A DNA stretch of 64,000 bases. It comes from Oricola sp. (GTDB taxonomy: Bacteria > Pseudomonadota > Alphaproteobacteria > Rhizobiales > Rhizobiaceae). A program made the position numbers and the translations under genes. Of this stretch, positions 24,722 to 33,230 are shown one piece after another. Numbering within the stretch: the stretch's first letter is position 1; each line of letters starts with the position of its first letter. The stretch spans positions 1 to 64,000 of the forward strand of contig NZ_JALEGV010000023.1 in the NCBI RefSeq assembly GCF_022763245.1. The letters are read 5' to 3'. Below the pieces are notes generated by a model, which saw nothing but the letters and a program-made list of their open reading frames with translations, was not told the origin of the DNA and did not search any database.

Positions 24722-25347
24722 GACCGGTTTGCCTTCGCCGCGCGGATCTGCCGGCCGAACTCGTTCATCACCGGCTGCCAGTCCGCCTCGTCCGTCATGA
24801 AGTGCGGCGCCTTGCCGGAAATGTCCTTCGCCTTCCCGACGAAGCCACTGAAATCGGCGGCAGGAAACAGACGCTGGTGCTGGGCGAGCGCGATCTTGAA
24901 CCCGCTCGTTTCGCGATGGGCCGCCTCGTGGCGGCGCTGCGTCCAGTCCACGCCGCCGTCGCGGGCGAGCCAGCGCTTCAGCGCCTCGATCGCCTTGGCG
25001 CCGTCCTCCGCATGATGCAGGAACCGGGTGTGCTCGAGGCCGGTCTGCCGCTTGACGAAGGCGAGCAGCGCCTTGTCGTCGCGGTTGCGCACGATGCCGA
25101 GGTTCCAGCCGGCGATCCACAGCGCCTGCAGCTTCTTCGCGAACTTGCCTTCGAGCGCCTTTCGCCGACCGACCGAAGACGGATTGAAACCGAGCTTTTT
25201 CAACTCGTCGATCACGCGTTCGCGCTCGGTCTCAGTCAGGGTCTTCGCCGACTGTTTGCCAGTCATTCGTTCGATGACCGCACGATAGGTGTGATCATCA
25301 AGACCAAGTGCGCGCTTGGCGATATGGAGTAGGGCGTAGTTGCTCAT
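24718..25347 (-). CDS. gemA: GemA-like regulatory protein (Mu gp16, DUF1018)
   Basis: 209 residues from the ATG at 25347 (MSNYALLHIAKRALGLDD). The N-terminal region with GLDDHTYRAVIERMTGKQSA and a C-terminal ALKRWLARDGGVDW are characteristic of GemA/DUF1018 proteins, which modulate host gene expression and DNA topology in Mu. A further ATG 18 nt upstream is less typical. It starts the block of middle genes ending in mor and is divergent from the + strand cargo gene at 25407. Confidence 0.85.
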   Translation of the reverse strand: MSNYALLHIAKRALGLDDHTYRAVIERMTGKQSAKTLTETERERVIDELKKLGFNPSSVGRRKALEGKFAKKLQALWIAGWNLGIVRNRDDKALLAFVKRQTGLEHTRFLHHAEDGAKAIEALKRWLARDGGVDWTQRRHEAAHRETSGFKIALAQHQRLFPAADFSGFVGKAKDISGKAPHFMTDEADWQPVMNEFGRQIRAAKANRS

Positions 25348-25406
25348 TGCAACCCTGCAATACAAAAAGTAGTGTACTCACAGGCTGAAAGAGTGGGGTT
25401 TGCCAG

Positions 25407-26147
25407 TTGCGCGATAGCGGCACGTTGCTCATGTTCTGCTTTGGGATTGTTGTGGCGTGCTTTGCAGGCTTTTTGTTTGGGGTATACGCTGGAGATTTTG
25501 GACGGTTCCAAAACTGGTTTTTCCAGCACCAGACGTTCGTTGCTGGAATGATTGCACTTGCCGCGGCAGGCCTCACTGTTGGACAGATGCAGAGATCTGA
25601 CGACAGAGCAGAAAGTCGGCACAGAGATGTTCTTCGACTTACGCTTAGAAGAGATATCAGTCGCCTTATTCGTTTCCGAGAAACATATGGTCGCGATGTC
25701 GAAATAGTCGCCAATACTCTCTTGCAAAACGTTGATGCAGCGATGCTGGAGTGCAAAGCTCATAAAGTTCCGACGAACGCCCGGCTGATCGCAGAGAATG
25801 TATCGGACATTATTTCGGCATTCGTATCCGAAGAGTCTGCCATGATTGCTGATCTCTTGGACGCAGACATGCACGGTGATCGCGCGTTTATCCAGCAAAG
25901 CGAGCCTATGGCGGAAGAGGGGGCTTACAAGCTTGGACGGGTCAGAGTCATTATTTCTGAAAATAGCGATTTTGGATTTAGTGATGAAGAAGAGGAAGAT
26001 CAGTTCCTTTTTGAAGAAGGTGATTCTGAATACGACAGAATTTGGGCGAGCTTGGATCACTCGAAAATGGTTGCGGATGCGACGAAACGATTTGTCAAAG
26101 ACTTGAATCTTCTGCTGAAGGTCGTTGGAGCGCGCGCGAATGGATAA
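25407..26147 (+). CDS. phage cargo: two-TM membrane protein on the opposite strand
   Basis: 246 residues from a TTG at 25407, or 238 from the ATG at 25431, which begins directly with the first membrane helix. Membrane segments at about 8-28 and 44-60 are followed by a soluble ~185-residue part with an acidic cluster EEEEDQF. It is the only + strand gene between the repressor and the left edge of the window. It is lower in G+C than its neighbours and splits two minus-strand early/middle genes, ending 2 nt before one. These are hallmarks of a moron. Superinfection exclusion or anti-phage defence is a guess. Confidence 0.7.
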   Translation: MRDSGTLLMFCFGIVVACFAGFLFGVYAGDFGRFQNWFFQHQTFVAGMIALAAAGLTVGQMQRSDDRAESRHRDVLRLTLRRDISRLIRFRETYGRDVEIVANTLLQNVDAAMLECKAHKVPTNARLIAENVSDIISAFVSEESAMIADLLDADMHGDRAFIQQSEPMAEEGAYKLGRVRVIISENSDFGFSDEEEEDQFLFEEGDSEYDRIWASLDHSKMVADATKRFVKDLNLLLKVVGARANG

Positions 26148-26149
26148 CA

Positions 26150-26413
26150 TCACACGCCTGCCTTAGTGGCGATGCCAAGCTTGTTCCCTGCCTTCCTTTT
26201 CCAGGCGGAAGGGAGGTTGCCCTTGCTGCCTGTAAAACTGACCGAGACGCTCGCAATGCGCATCTTCTCAGCGTTGCCCAAGGTGTAGGAGCCACCGAAC
26301 TCGTTGAGCAGGCGGCCGAACTTGGTCTCAGCCGTCTTGCGCGCGTTCTCGGTTGTCTCCAGAGAGTCCACCGCGTGAAACAATTGATCGTCGAGCCGGT
26401 TGCCTGACATCAC
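26150..26413 (-). CDS. small early/middle phage protein (87 aa)
   Basis: Starts MMSGNRLDDQLFHAVDSLET (second Met also possible), overlapping the DUF3164 stop as ATGA. Mainly helical, hydrophilic, no recognised domain. Its stop is 2 nt from the convergent cargo gene. Confidence 0.6.
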   Translation of the reverse strand: MMSGNRLDDQLFHAVDSLETTENARKTAETKFGRLLNEFGGSYTLGNAEKMRIASVSVSFTGSKGNLPSAWKRKAGNKLGIATKAGV

Positions 26414-27072
26414 CCACCTGCCTTGGCGAGATCAATCGTGACCGTCGTCCACTTGTCCTCCGCCGAGGCCCGCTCGTAGAAGCGCACATATTGCTTCGAG
26501 CCGGTCACCCGCATGGCGTCCCGGACCGCGTCCATGGCCCGCTTCCAGCGCTCGTCGGCGATATCGAGACGCATCATCATGAAGATTTCGGACCTGTTGA
26601 TCTGGCCTTCCTTGTCGGTGTTGAAGGCGCGCGTGACCAATGCGCGGATCTCGTCGCGGCTGTCTGCGGCCCATTCGGTCAGGCACTCGTCGATCAGCTT
26701 CTTTGCGACCTGCAGCTGCGGTCCGAAGTCGATGAAGTCCGACACCTGGACCTGAACCTTCATCAGCCCGTCAAAGCTCTGATAGGTACGATTGCCTTTC
26801 CGGCCGCCCCTGGTCGCGCCGTATTCCTGCTCCAGAAGCGCATCGAGCTCGCCGAGATCAGTGAAGGTGTGACCGCGAAAGCGGCCTATCTGCGCCGAGA
26901 GGTCGCGGGCGAAGCCGATGATCTTGCGGACCGTCTCATCTTCCAGCTTGTCGGCCGGCTTGATCGTGGCGAGCGGCACGAGTGCGCCCTTTGCGTCTGC
27001 CATGTAGGGCTTGCCGTTCACGAGCGTGACGCCCTCGTCTTCGCGTTCTTCGAGAATGACTGCCTCGTTCAT
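26410..27072 (-). CDS. DUF3164 family phage protein
   Basis: 220 residues. The segments LVNGKPYMADAKGALVPLAT, TYQSFDGLMKVQVQVSDFID and INRSEIFMMMRLDIAD match DUF3164, a family almost confined to Mu-like phages and located after the transposition genes. Biochemical function is unknown. ATGA overlap with the DnaA-like gene. Confidence 0.85.
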   Translation of the reverse strand: MNEAVILEEREDEGVTLVNGKPYMADAKGALVPLATIKPADKLEDETVRKIIGFARDLSAQIGRFRGHTFTDLGELDALLEQEYGATRGGRKGNRTYQSFDGLMKVQVQVSDFIDFGPQLQVAKKLIDECLTEWAADSRDEIRALVTRAFNTDKEGQINRSEIFMMMRLDIADERWKRAMDAVRDAMRVTGSKQYVRFYERASAEDKWTTVTIDLAKAGG

Positions 27073-27659
27073 GCTGCTTCTCCGTGTTCGGCCGGCGCCG
27101 GGCCGGCGATGTGGTTCATTTCGTCGATGATGGCTACGGCGAGCGCCCGCATGCGGGGCAGGCCGGCGTCGTACGGTTCGGGGAGATCGATAAGCTCGAT
27201 GGACCGCGCCAAGGCCTCGGCGCAGCTGGCAACCTCCCAGAGGTCGAGCGTGAACACGGCGAGCGCGGCCAGCTCATAGGTGGATCGCTCTAAGGCGGCG
27301 CGACGCGGTCGCAGCACGATTTCCCGTGCCGCAGCGAGCGGGTCTATGCCGCCAAGCGATTCCAGCGTCATGCGGTATTCGAGCGTTGCCTGCAGGCTGT
27401 TGACGAGCGCCTTCAGCCGCGTGTCTGACTCGATCTCCGCCGCGATCTTCGCCACACCGTGCAGGATGGTCGTATGATCGCGCCCACCCATCTGCTTGCC
27501 GATATCGACGGCCGTGTCGGGGAGCAGCCGGTTGGCCAGATACATCGTGACGTGGCGCGCCTCGATTGCCGCCTTCTTGCGGCGATCGGACATCACCTCG
27601 GCGACGTCCGCGCCGAGCGCCAGGCAAACGATCTGGGCAATGTCGATGACCCGGATCAT
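27069..27659 (-). CDS. DnaA domain IV-like DNA-binding protein
   Basis: 196 residues. Residues 1-75 form a stand-alone DnaA domain IV: EARHVTMYLANRLLPDTAVD followed by the signature GGRDHTTILHGVAKI, which in DnaA reads the TTATCCACA box. There is no AAA+ ATPase domain. The C-terminal ~110 residues are helical and unassigned. Stand-alone domain IV proteins are known in rhizobia. In this phage the late dyads carry ATCCACA arms, so this protein may be their regulator or may bias replication. Confidence 0.85.
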   Translation of the reverse strand: MIRVIDIAQIVCLALGADVAEVMSDRRKKAAIEARHVTMYLANRLLPDTAVDIGKQMGGRDHTTILHGVAKIAAEIESDTRLKALVNSLQATLEYRMTLESLGGIDPLAAAREIVLRPRRAALERSTYELAALAVFTLDLWEVASCAEALARSIELIDLPEPYDAGLPRMRALAVAIIDEMNHIAGPAPAEHGEAA

Positions 27660-28000
27660 GCCGGCTCACCGCCGGACAGGTCACCGTCGGAAAACGCCGG
27701 TGCCGGCGGCGCGAACAGCACCACGTTGCCCTCGGGGTCGCGCAGCGCGGTCATGACCGCTTCTTCCTGCGCGTCGAGCCGGCCGGCCTGGTTCCAGCGA
27801 TGAGCGGAAAGTTCGTTCATGAACCCCCGCGCCAGCTCCTCGATGGATGCGATCTGGTCGATGATCATCTCGACGCCTTCCGGATTGGCTGTGATGCCGG
27901 AATGGCGATGCTGGGTGAAACGGGCCTTCAGTTCCTGCAGCCTGTGGTTCAGCGTGAAGGGATGCGGCGGCTTGGCCGTCTTTCTGGCGGTCGATGTCAT
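27656..28000 (-). CDS. early phage protein (114 aa), unknown
   Basis: Helical N-terminal half (NHRLQELKARFTQH) and an acidic, Pro/Gly-rich tail. 4-nt overlaps with both neighbours show co-translation with the transposition genes. No family recognised. Confidence 0.6.
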   Translation of the reverse strand: MTSTARKTAKPPHPFTLNHRLQELKARFTQHRHSGITANPEGVEMIIDQIASIEELARGFMNELSAHRWNQAGRLDAQEEAVMTALRDPEGNVVLFAPPAPAFSDGDLSGGEPA

Positions 28001-28257
28001 TGCATTGTCTCCGGTGTGGTGTGGCCACCGAGCGCGGCGGCGATTTTGCGGGCATGGGTCGCGTCCATCAGCTCCCGGTGAAGAGCCAGTTCGCGGTCCT
28101 GAAGGGCGGCGAGGCGGGCAAGCGCGTCGAACGCGGCGAGCAGTCCGGCATGCGCATCGGCGTCGATGGGCTGCCCCGGCTCGACGGTGAGTGAAAACAG
28201 CTTGCCGATCGCCGAGATTTCCGTGGTGAGCAGCGGGAGGGGGGTGTCGGTGCTCAT
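27997..28257 (-). CDS. early phage protein (86 aa), unknown
   Basis: Ala/Leu-rich helical protein with no recognised domain. It overlaps the MuB-type gene by ATGA, so it is translated with it. No function can be assigned. Confidence 0.6.
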   Translation of the reverse strand: MSTDTPLPLLTTEISAIGKLFSLTVEPGQPIDADAHAGLLAAFDALARLAALQDRELALHRELMDATHARKIAAALGGHTTPETMQ

Positions 28258-29276
28258 GTCAGCCCCTCCACATCACGGTTTTCCCAGGCTGCTTTGAGGT
28301 CGCCGAGCTGGATGTCCCGTCCATTGCCGAGGGCGAGCATCTTGGCGAGCTTCACCGTCATGTCGATCTGGCCGAAGGCACCGGGCTTCATGCCGACGCC
28401 GGTCAGGAAGCGGGCCTGGTCTTCGGCGGTGATTCCGCAAGCCTTGATGAACTGCTCGAGATCATCCTTGCGCGGCGTGTCGCGGCGCATCCGCTTGAAG
28501 AAGCGCCGGCGCAGCTGGGCGTATTTGACGCCGCCGGCAAGGCCCGACGAGAACCGCGAATAGGTCTCCGTGTTGCCGAGGATCGCGACACCGCAATCAT
28601 AGACATCGACGAAGTGGCGCAGTTGGTTGACAGCGTCGTCGACCAGGTTCTGCGCCTCGTCGATGACCAGCAGCGTGCCGCCGCCGGTCCGCCGCAGCTT
28701 CTCGCCGATCGAGCGGACCAACCTGCCGGGATTGTGCTGGCGTACGCCGATCGCCTCCGCGATCTCGATCAGCATTGCATGCACCGTGCGCGTGTGCGGG
28801 CTGATCGTCACCAGGAAGGAATGCGGATGCGTGTCGCAATAGTTCCGCGCGACGGTGGTCTTGCCCATTCCGGCGCCGGCGGTGGCCATGACCAGGGCAG
28901 GCATCATTTGCGCCGCGCCCAGCATGTCGATGATCTCGCCGGCGATCACGGTGCGGATGAAGGGCGGCGATCCTGGAATTCTGGCGGCCAGCGCGGCGCG
29001 TTCGTCATGCGCGGCCAGCCAGGCCGCAACCTTCTCGTTGGTGGTGTCGAACCGGCCCTTGTAGGTGCCCTCGTACCAGCCGTGAAAGGTGGCGCTCGCC
29101 AGGCCGATCTGGCGTGATGTCTCGGCCTTGTTCCAGCCGTTGCGCACGGCAATGGCATTCGTCTTGCTGACCAGGGTTTTCCAGGTCTCGAAATCGGACT
29201 CGCCGCGACCGGGACCGTTGTCGAACGGCCGGGTCATGTCGGGCAGGGGCCAGCTTGTGTTGATGTCGGTGCTCAT
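28254..29276 (-). CDS. MuB-type AAA+ ATPase, target DNA activator
   Basis: 340 residues from the ATG at 29276, chosen for its strong SD (GGAAG, 5 nt); an in-frame ATG at 29375 has no SD. An N-terminal HTH (NKAETSRQIGLASATFHGWY) is followed by Walker A ATAGAGMGKTT (132-141) and Walker B TLLVIDEAQN (201-210). MuB binds target DNA as an ATP-dependent filament, brings it to transposase and gives immunity to nearby insertion. Follows the transposase gene as in Mu. Confidence 0.95.
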   Translation of the reverse strand: MSTDINTSWPLPDMTRPFDNGPGRGESDFETWKTLVSKTNAIAVRNGWNKAETSRQIGLASATFHGWYEGTYKGRFDTTNEKVAAWLAAHDERAALAARIPGSPPFIRTVIAGEIIDMLGAAQMMPALVMATAGAGMGKTTVARNYCDTHPHSFLVTISPHTRTVHAMLIEIAEAIGVRQHNPGRLVRSIGEKLRRTGGGTLLVIDEAQNLVDDAVNQLRHFVDVYDCGVAILGNTETYSRFSSGLAGGVKYAQLRRRFFKRMRRDTPRKDDLEQFIKACGITAEDQARFLTGVGMKPGAFGQIDMTVKLAKMLALGNGRDIQLGDLKAAWENRDVEGLT

Positions 29277-29295
29277 GTAGACTTCCTTTGACGTT

Positions 29296-29314
29296 GCCGC
29301 TTTTGCGGCGTTTT
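29296..29314 (+). terminator. rho-independent-like terminator on the + strand, antisense to the transposition operon (a)
   Basis: GCCGC-TTTT-GCGGC followed by GTTTTC. It lies in the 120-nt gap between the transposase and MuB genes, with the T-tract only on the + strand. It would stop antisense transcription, not the operon itself. Confidence 0.5.
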
Positions 29315-29318
29315 CTTC

Positions 29319-29342
29319 AGGCGGGTGCATTCCCGCCTTTTT
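29319..29342 (+). terminator. rho-independent terminator on the + strand, antisense to the transposition operon (b)
   Basis: AGGCGGG-TGCATT-CCCGCCT followed by a T-run on the + strand, a canonical terminator shape with a 7-bp GC-rich stem. It is in tandem with the one at 29296. Confidence 0.65.
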
Positions 29343-29396
29343 CTTTGCGCCTACCCTGAACCTGCTAGCGCTCATGCCGCCGACCGCACCGGCGGA

Positions 29397-31325
29397 TCAC
29401 GTTTCGTCGCGGCTTTGCGCCACAAGGCGCAGACCGCGTGAAAACCCCTCCTCTGCATCGTCGTCCCATTCGGATTGCGCGACCGGTACGGCCGCCGCAC
29501 CGCCCGCAACTGCGATGCGCGTGACCTTCGGTTTCTGCGGCTTCGGCTTTTCCGCGTCGGCATGCGCGTAGAGCCGCGCCAGTTCGTCGGCTGACAGCTC
29601 GACGATCTGCCTCTGCAGCTCCCGGTGGGCGCGGATGAACCGGTTGCGCCGCGCGGCGTGCTCGCGGGCTTCCTCGGCATTGTCGAATTCGGTGAGGCCG
29701 ACCAGCTGGGCGGCGCAGAGCAGGCGGTCGCTGGCGTCATAGACCTGCACGTCCTTCGCCAGGTCGTCCGGGTCGAACCGGACCGTGACCGCGCGCCCGG
29801 CCCATGCCGTCAGCGCTTCGTTCCAGTAGCGGCTGCCGAGCAGCCTGATCTCGCCATTGCCCTTCGAGGCGCGGATTCGTTCGCCGGCCAAAAGCCATAG
29901 CGAGCGCTGCGCGGCCGTCGGCCAGCGCACGACGGTCGAAGGGTCGGCGAGGCTCTCGGAGAAGGCCTGGTCGAAACTGCGTTTTCCGAGATGTTCCGCG
30001 CGCCGTCCTGGCCGCGCATTGTGTTCGGCCATGCAGGCATCGACATGGGCGCGCAGCGTCTCCAGCTCGATTGCCTTGTCGCCATAGTTCTCGGGCTTCG
30101 CTTCCGGCGTGTTGCCGGTGTAGCAGCCCGAGCAGAGTGGGTGCTTGCAGACAGTGTCCGTGAGATCGCGGAAGGCGCGTTCGATCGGCTTCGACTGGCC
30201 AGAAAACGGCGTCGTCCAGTGCACCTCGACGCCGAGCGTCGTTAGCAGGCCCTGCGGCTCTTCCGTGCGCACCTTGAACCGGTACCGGTTCGCGATGCCC
30301 CCGGTGATCCACTTTGACGCGAAGGCGCGGCCATTGTCGGAATAGAGATGGTCGGGGATGCCGTAACGCTCGACCATGTCGCCGATGACGAGGCGCGTGG
30401 TTTCCTTGTTCTCGCTCTCCGACAATCGCCAAGCGAGGAACTTGCCGGAATAGAGATCCTGCAACGCGATCATGTAGACACGCACGGGCAGTTCCCGGCC
30501 CGGCCAGCGCACGAACAGGTCGAGCTTGTGGCCGTCGATATTGACCGCCTGCATTGCATGCAGGTGGCCGCGCGTGCGCTGCTGCGCCGGATAGAGCGCC
30601 TTCGCCTTGTCGCGGCCGTTGCGCGCCAGCACGATCGTCGCCTTCGGAACGTCCTTGTCGAGGTGCCGGCGCAATGCGCGTTCGGAGGGGATCGGCGTCC
30701 AGCCATGTTTTGCGGCGGCGGATTTCATGCGCCGGTAGCAGGCCGAGAAGCTCGGCCGTTCCGGGCGCAGATAGTCGGACTTCAACGCCGCATAGGCGCG
30801 CGGGTCGCACTCGCCCCGCTCGGTCGCACCCTTGTAGTCTGGCGCGAGTGCCGCCAGCCGGTCGGCGCGATCGACACCGGCGATCTTGCCGAGCCAGCTT
30901 TGCAGCGAGCCGGCGGAGACGCCGTTCTGGCGCGCGGCCAGGCGGACGGCTGCCGTCTTGCCGAGCCCGCCTGTCATCAGCGTCTCGAAGCGATCGACAA
31001 TCGCGAGGCGCGTTCGCGCGGTCTCCTTGTGCTCCTTCGACAGGCCTTCGAAGCGCTCCCAAAGGGCGTTCCGGGCGTCATTGAGCATGTCGCGATTCTC
31101 GTTGGCCGGCGCGCTATGCGCCGCCATCAGCCGCGCCTGCGCCGTTCCGGGAAGCAGGGAGACATGGTATTCCCAGCCACCGCCTCGCATCGCCGTCTTG
31201 CGCGCCTTGTCGCCCTGTGCGCGCCAGCCTTGGCGCTTGGCGAGCCGGTTCACGCCGCCGATGTCGGACGGAAGGTCGTGCCCGCCCAACTCGGCGATCT
31301 CGCGCGGGGTCAGCCACTCCTTCAT
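29397..31325 (-). CDS. Mu-type transposase A (DDE recombinase)
   Basis: 642 residues (Mu A is 663). The N-terminus has the Mu-type HTH (EWLTPREIAELGGHDLP). The catalytic triad is visible: D264 (VNIDGHKLDLF), D330 (HLYSDNGRAFASK) and E382 (QSKPIERAFRDL), almost the spacing of Mu D269/D336/E392. The C-terminal ~90 residues are basic and helical, as in the MuB-contact domain. It performs integration and replicative transposition; its sites are probably the 20-bp repeats at 35888 and 36003. Confidence 0.97.
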   Translation of the reverse strand: MKEWLTPREIAELGGHDLPSDIGGVNRLAKRQGWRAQGDKARKTAMRGGGWEYHVSLLPGTAQARLMAAHSAPANENRDMLNDARNALWERFEGLSKEHKETARTRLAIVDRFETLMTGGLGKTAAVRLAARQNGVSAGSLQSWLGKIAGVDRADRLAALAPDYKGATERGECDPRAYAALKSDYLRPERPSFSACYRRMKSAAAKHGWTPIPSERALRRHLDKDVPKATIVLARNGRDKAKALYPAQQRTRGHLHAMQAVNIDGHKLDLFVRWPGRELPVRVYMIALQDLYSGKFLAWRLSESENKETTRLVIGDMVERYGIPDHLYSDNGRAFASKWITGGIANRYRFKVRTEEPQGLLTTLGVEVHWTTPFSGQSKPIERAFRDLTDTVCKHPLCSGCYTGNTPEAKPENYGDKAIELETLRAHVDACMAEHNARPGRRAEHLGKRSFDQAFSESLADPSTVVRWPTAAQRSLWLLAGERIRASKGNGEIRLLGSRYWNEALTAWAGRAVTVRFDPDDLAKDVQVYDASDRLLCAAQLVGLTEFDNAEEAREHAARRNRFIRAHRELQRQIVELSADELARLYAHADAEKPKPQKPKVTRIAVAGGAAAVPVAQSEWDDDAEEGFSRGLRLVAQSRDET

Positions 31326-31329
31326 GCGG

Positions 31330-31794
31330 TCAACGCTCCTCTCGGGAGATGTTCACGGGAACGGACCGGAGCTGCTTCAGCTTAGCGCCAATCGCGCGCT
31401 GCTCCTGCTGCAGCCGTGCGATCTCCGCCAGGCGCGCTTCGTCGCCGCGCAGCACCAGCAACCCGTCGTCGGAAACGGCCACGTCCCAAAGCTCGGGCGC
31501 GTCGATGGCGCGCGCAAACGCCTTGAAGCGCACCAGGGTGATGTCCTGGTCCTTGGCGGGTGACGTGTAGGCGTCGAGCATCGCCTTGGAGAGGCCTGGC
31601 GCGTTCAGCGCCCTGGCCATGTCGGAGGCGATCGCGTGGCGGTCGAGATTCCTGTTGGTGATCGCCGCCGACATGGCGCCCTTGATCCGCAGGCGGAACC
31701 TGTCGACGTCCAGCATGGGAGCCGCCTCGCGGCTTTCGAAGACGGCCTTGGCGAACAGATCGCCCTGGCCGGCATGGGGAGGATTACGCAACAC
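31330..31794 (-). CDS. early phage protein upstream of transposase
   Basis: 154 residues from a GTG at 31794 that overlaps the upstream stop; upstream in-frame codons lie in the neighbouring gene. A helical, HTH-like middle (NLDRHAIASDMARALNAPGL) is followed by ITLVRFKAFARAIDAPELWD and a C-terminal coiled coil. Proteins of this build often precede transposase in Mu-like phages of Alphaproteobacteria. A DNA-binding regulatory role is inferred. Confidence 0.65.
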   Translation of the reverse strand: MLRNPPHAGQGDLFAKAVFESREAAPMLDVDRFRLRIKGAMSAAITNRNLDRHAIASDMARALNAPGLSKAMLDAYTSPAKDQDITLVRFKAFARAIDAPELWDVAVSDDGLLVLRGDEARLAEIARLQQEQRAIGAKLKQLRSVPVNISREER

Positions 31795-32032
31795 TTGAAG
31801 CCCCTTTGTCCTGTCTGCTCTGAATGTTGCGAACCACCTGGGCGACATAGCCATTGAGCTGCCCGCGCAGGTGTTCGCGCTCGGCCGGCGATTCTGTGCG
31901 CCGTGCCGTGATGCTGATGCGAAGAAGGAAGCCCGCCTCTACCCGCGTGCATTCGAAATGATGGTCGGCGCAGAAAACGGCGTCCCGGCCACCTGTCTCG
32001 GACTCGCATGCGGGGAAACGGCAGATCGTCAT
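31784..32032 (-). CDS. small Cys/His protein (82 aa), possible zinc ribbon
   Basis: Begins MTICRFPACESETGGRDAVFCADHH. Cys4, Cys9, Cys21 and two His residues could bind zinc. The rest is a basic helix. ATGA overlap with the Xre gene. Function unknown. Confidence 0.6.
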   Translation of the reverse strand: MTICRFPACESETGGRDAVFCADHHFECTRVEAGFLLRISITARRTESPAEREHLRGQLNGYVAQVVRNIQSRQDKGASSVA

Positions 32033-32370
32033 GACCCGCTCCCGTTGAGATCATCGTCGAGGTCGATCTGCCCGCGATCAGGAGTCATGATGCCCCCCCG
32101 AATGCTGCCAGGCGTTCGGTCCGGCGAGGCTTTCCTGATGTCCGGAGAGCCGATGCCGAGCACGAGCCAGTTCGGGGCGACCTGCAGCCCGACCGCGATC
32201 GCGGCAAGCGCGTCCAGCCCCGGCTGGGTGGGAGCGTGGCGCGAGAGATAATTCTCCATCCGCTTCTTGCCGAGGCCGCAGCGTTCCGCCATCTCGCGAA
32301 CGGTCAGGTCGCGTTCGGCTTTGAGGGTGTGCAGGCGCTCGGCGAAATCATGGGCGAGGTCGCTGGTCAT
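32029..32370 (-). CDS. Xre-family HTH regulator
   Basis: 113 residues from the ATG at 32370 (ATGA overlap with the ParB-like gene). An HTH is evident: AERLHTLKAERDLTVREMAE and RCGLGKKRMENYLS, followed by a typical AAIAVGLQVAPNWLVLG dimer segment. The acidic tail is unusual. Likely an early-phase regulator. Confidence 0.75.
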   Translation of the reverse strand: MTSDLAHDFAERLHTLKAERDLTVREMAERCGLGKKRMENYLSRHAPTQPGLDALAAIAVGLQVAPNWLVLGIGSPDIRKASPDRTPGSIRGGIMTPDRGQIDLDDDLNGSGS

Positions 32371-33230
32371 GACGCGGCCTCGGCGTCCAGCTTGGCCAGC
32401 GCCGCCTCGATTTCGGTCCGGTGTTCCCGAACGAACTCTAGGCGCGCCTTCGGCTTGATCCGGCCCCATGTGTCGATCAGGCGCGAGCGCAGCTTGTCCG
32501 TGTCGCTCTGCTTGGGCTTCGGGGCGAGGGCGAGGTCCGCCGCATTTAGGTCGCCGCCATTATCGGCGAGGACTGACGCGTATTTGACCTGATCGCGAAC
32601 CGGCAGCTTGGAGAGCCGCTCGATGGCGGATTGGTTGTCCTCGATCGGCGTTCCGACGATGGCGTCATGCAGGGTACTCTGAAGCGATTTCGCGATCGCG
32701 CAGAGGCGCTCAGAAGAGCGCCGCGAAAGGCCGAGGCGCTCTGACACGCGGGCGTAGAAATGGCCTTCCTGGCTGTCTTCGACCACGCCGAGGAGATTGC
32801 GTTTCGGAAACTCCGCCAACTTGGCGGAGTTTTTCGGCCGGCCACCCTTCGGGTCAATTTCGCCGAATTCCTCCTCGAAGATGCGGCGATAGTCGGCGAC
32901 GGCGTCGATCCGCTCCAGTGCAGACAACCCGTTGACAAACAGGTTCTCCTCGATCTCGATTTTGCGGGCCTCCACGGCGTCGGCCTTGACGATATCGGCC
33001 CTGATCTCGACGAGGCCGGCGATCTCGTGTCCGCGCAGCCGGTGCAGACCGGCTATCAGTGTGAACTTACCGCCCTTCGCGTTTGGGGTCCGACGCACCT
33101 GTATCGGCGGCAAGCTGCGACCGCGCGCCAGCGTGGCGGCATAAAGGCTGGCGAAGTCCTCCTTGACCGCCCGTAGCCGATCCTCAGGCACATGGATATC
33201 CGCAAGGGCGATGGTCTCAATCTTGCTCAT
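32367..33230 (-). CDS. ParB/Spo0J-like protein
   Basis: 287 residues. The N-terminal ParB domain shows GKFTLIAGLHRLRGHEIAGL and the ENLFVNGLSALERI segment, and a middle HTH reads RVSERLGLSRRSSERLCAIA. There is no neighbouring ParA. ParB-like proteins occur in the early region of several Mu-like phages, where some act as nucleases or regulators. Translationally coupled to its neighbours. Confidence 0.8.
   Translation of the reverse strand: MSKIETIALADIHVPEDRLRAVKEDFASLYAATLARGRSLPPIQVRRTPNAKGGKFTLIAGLHRLRGHEIAGLVEIRADIVKADAVEARKIEIEENLFVNGLSALERIDAVADYRRIFEEEFGEIDPKGGRPKNSAKLAEFPKRNLLGVVEDSQEGHFYARVSERLGLSRRSSERLCAIAKSLQSTLHDAIVGTPIEDNQSAIERLSKLPVRDQVKYASVLADNGGDLNAADLALAPKPKQSDTDKLRSRLIDTWGRIKPKARLEFVREHRTEIEAALAKLDAEAAS

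Noticed and set aside
29276-29375. Longer MuB start at 29375
   Set aside because: No SD there and the added residues would span the two antisense terminator hairpins; the ATG at 29276 has a strong SD.
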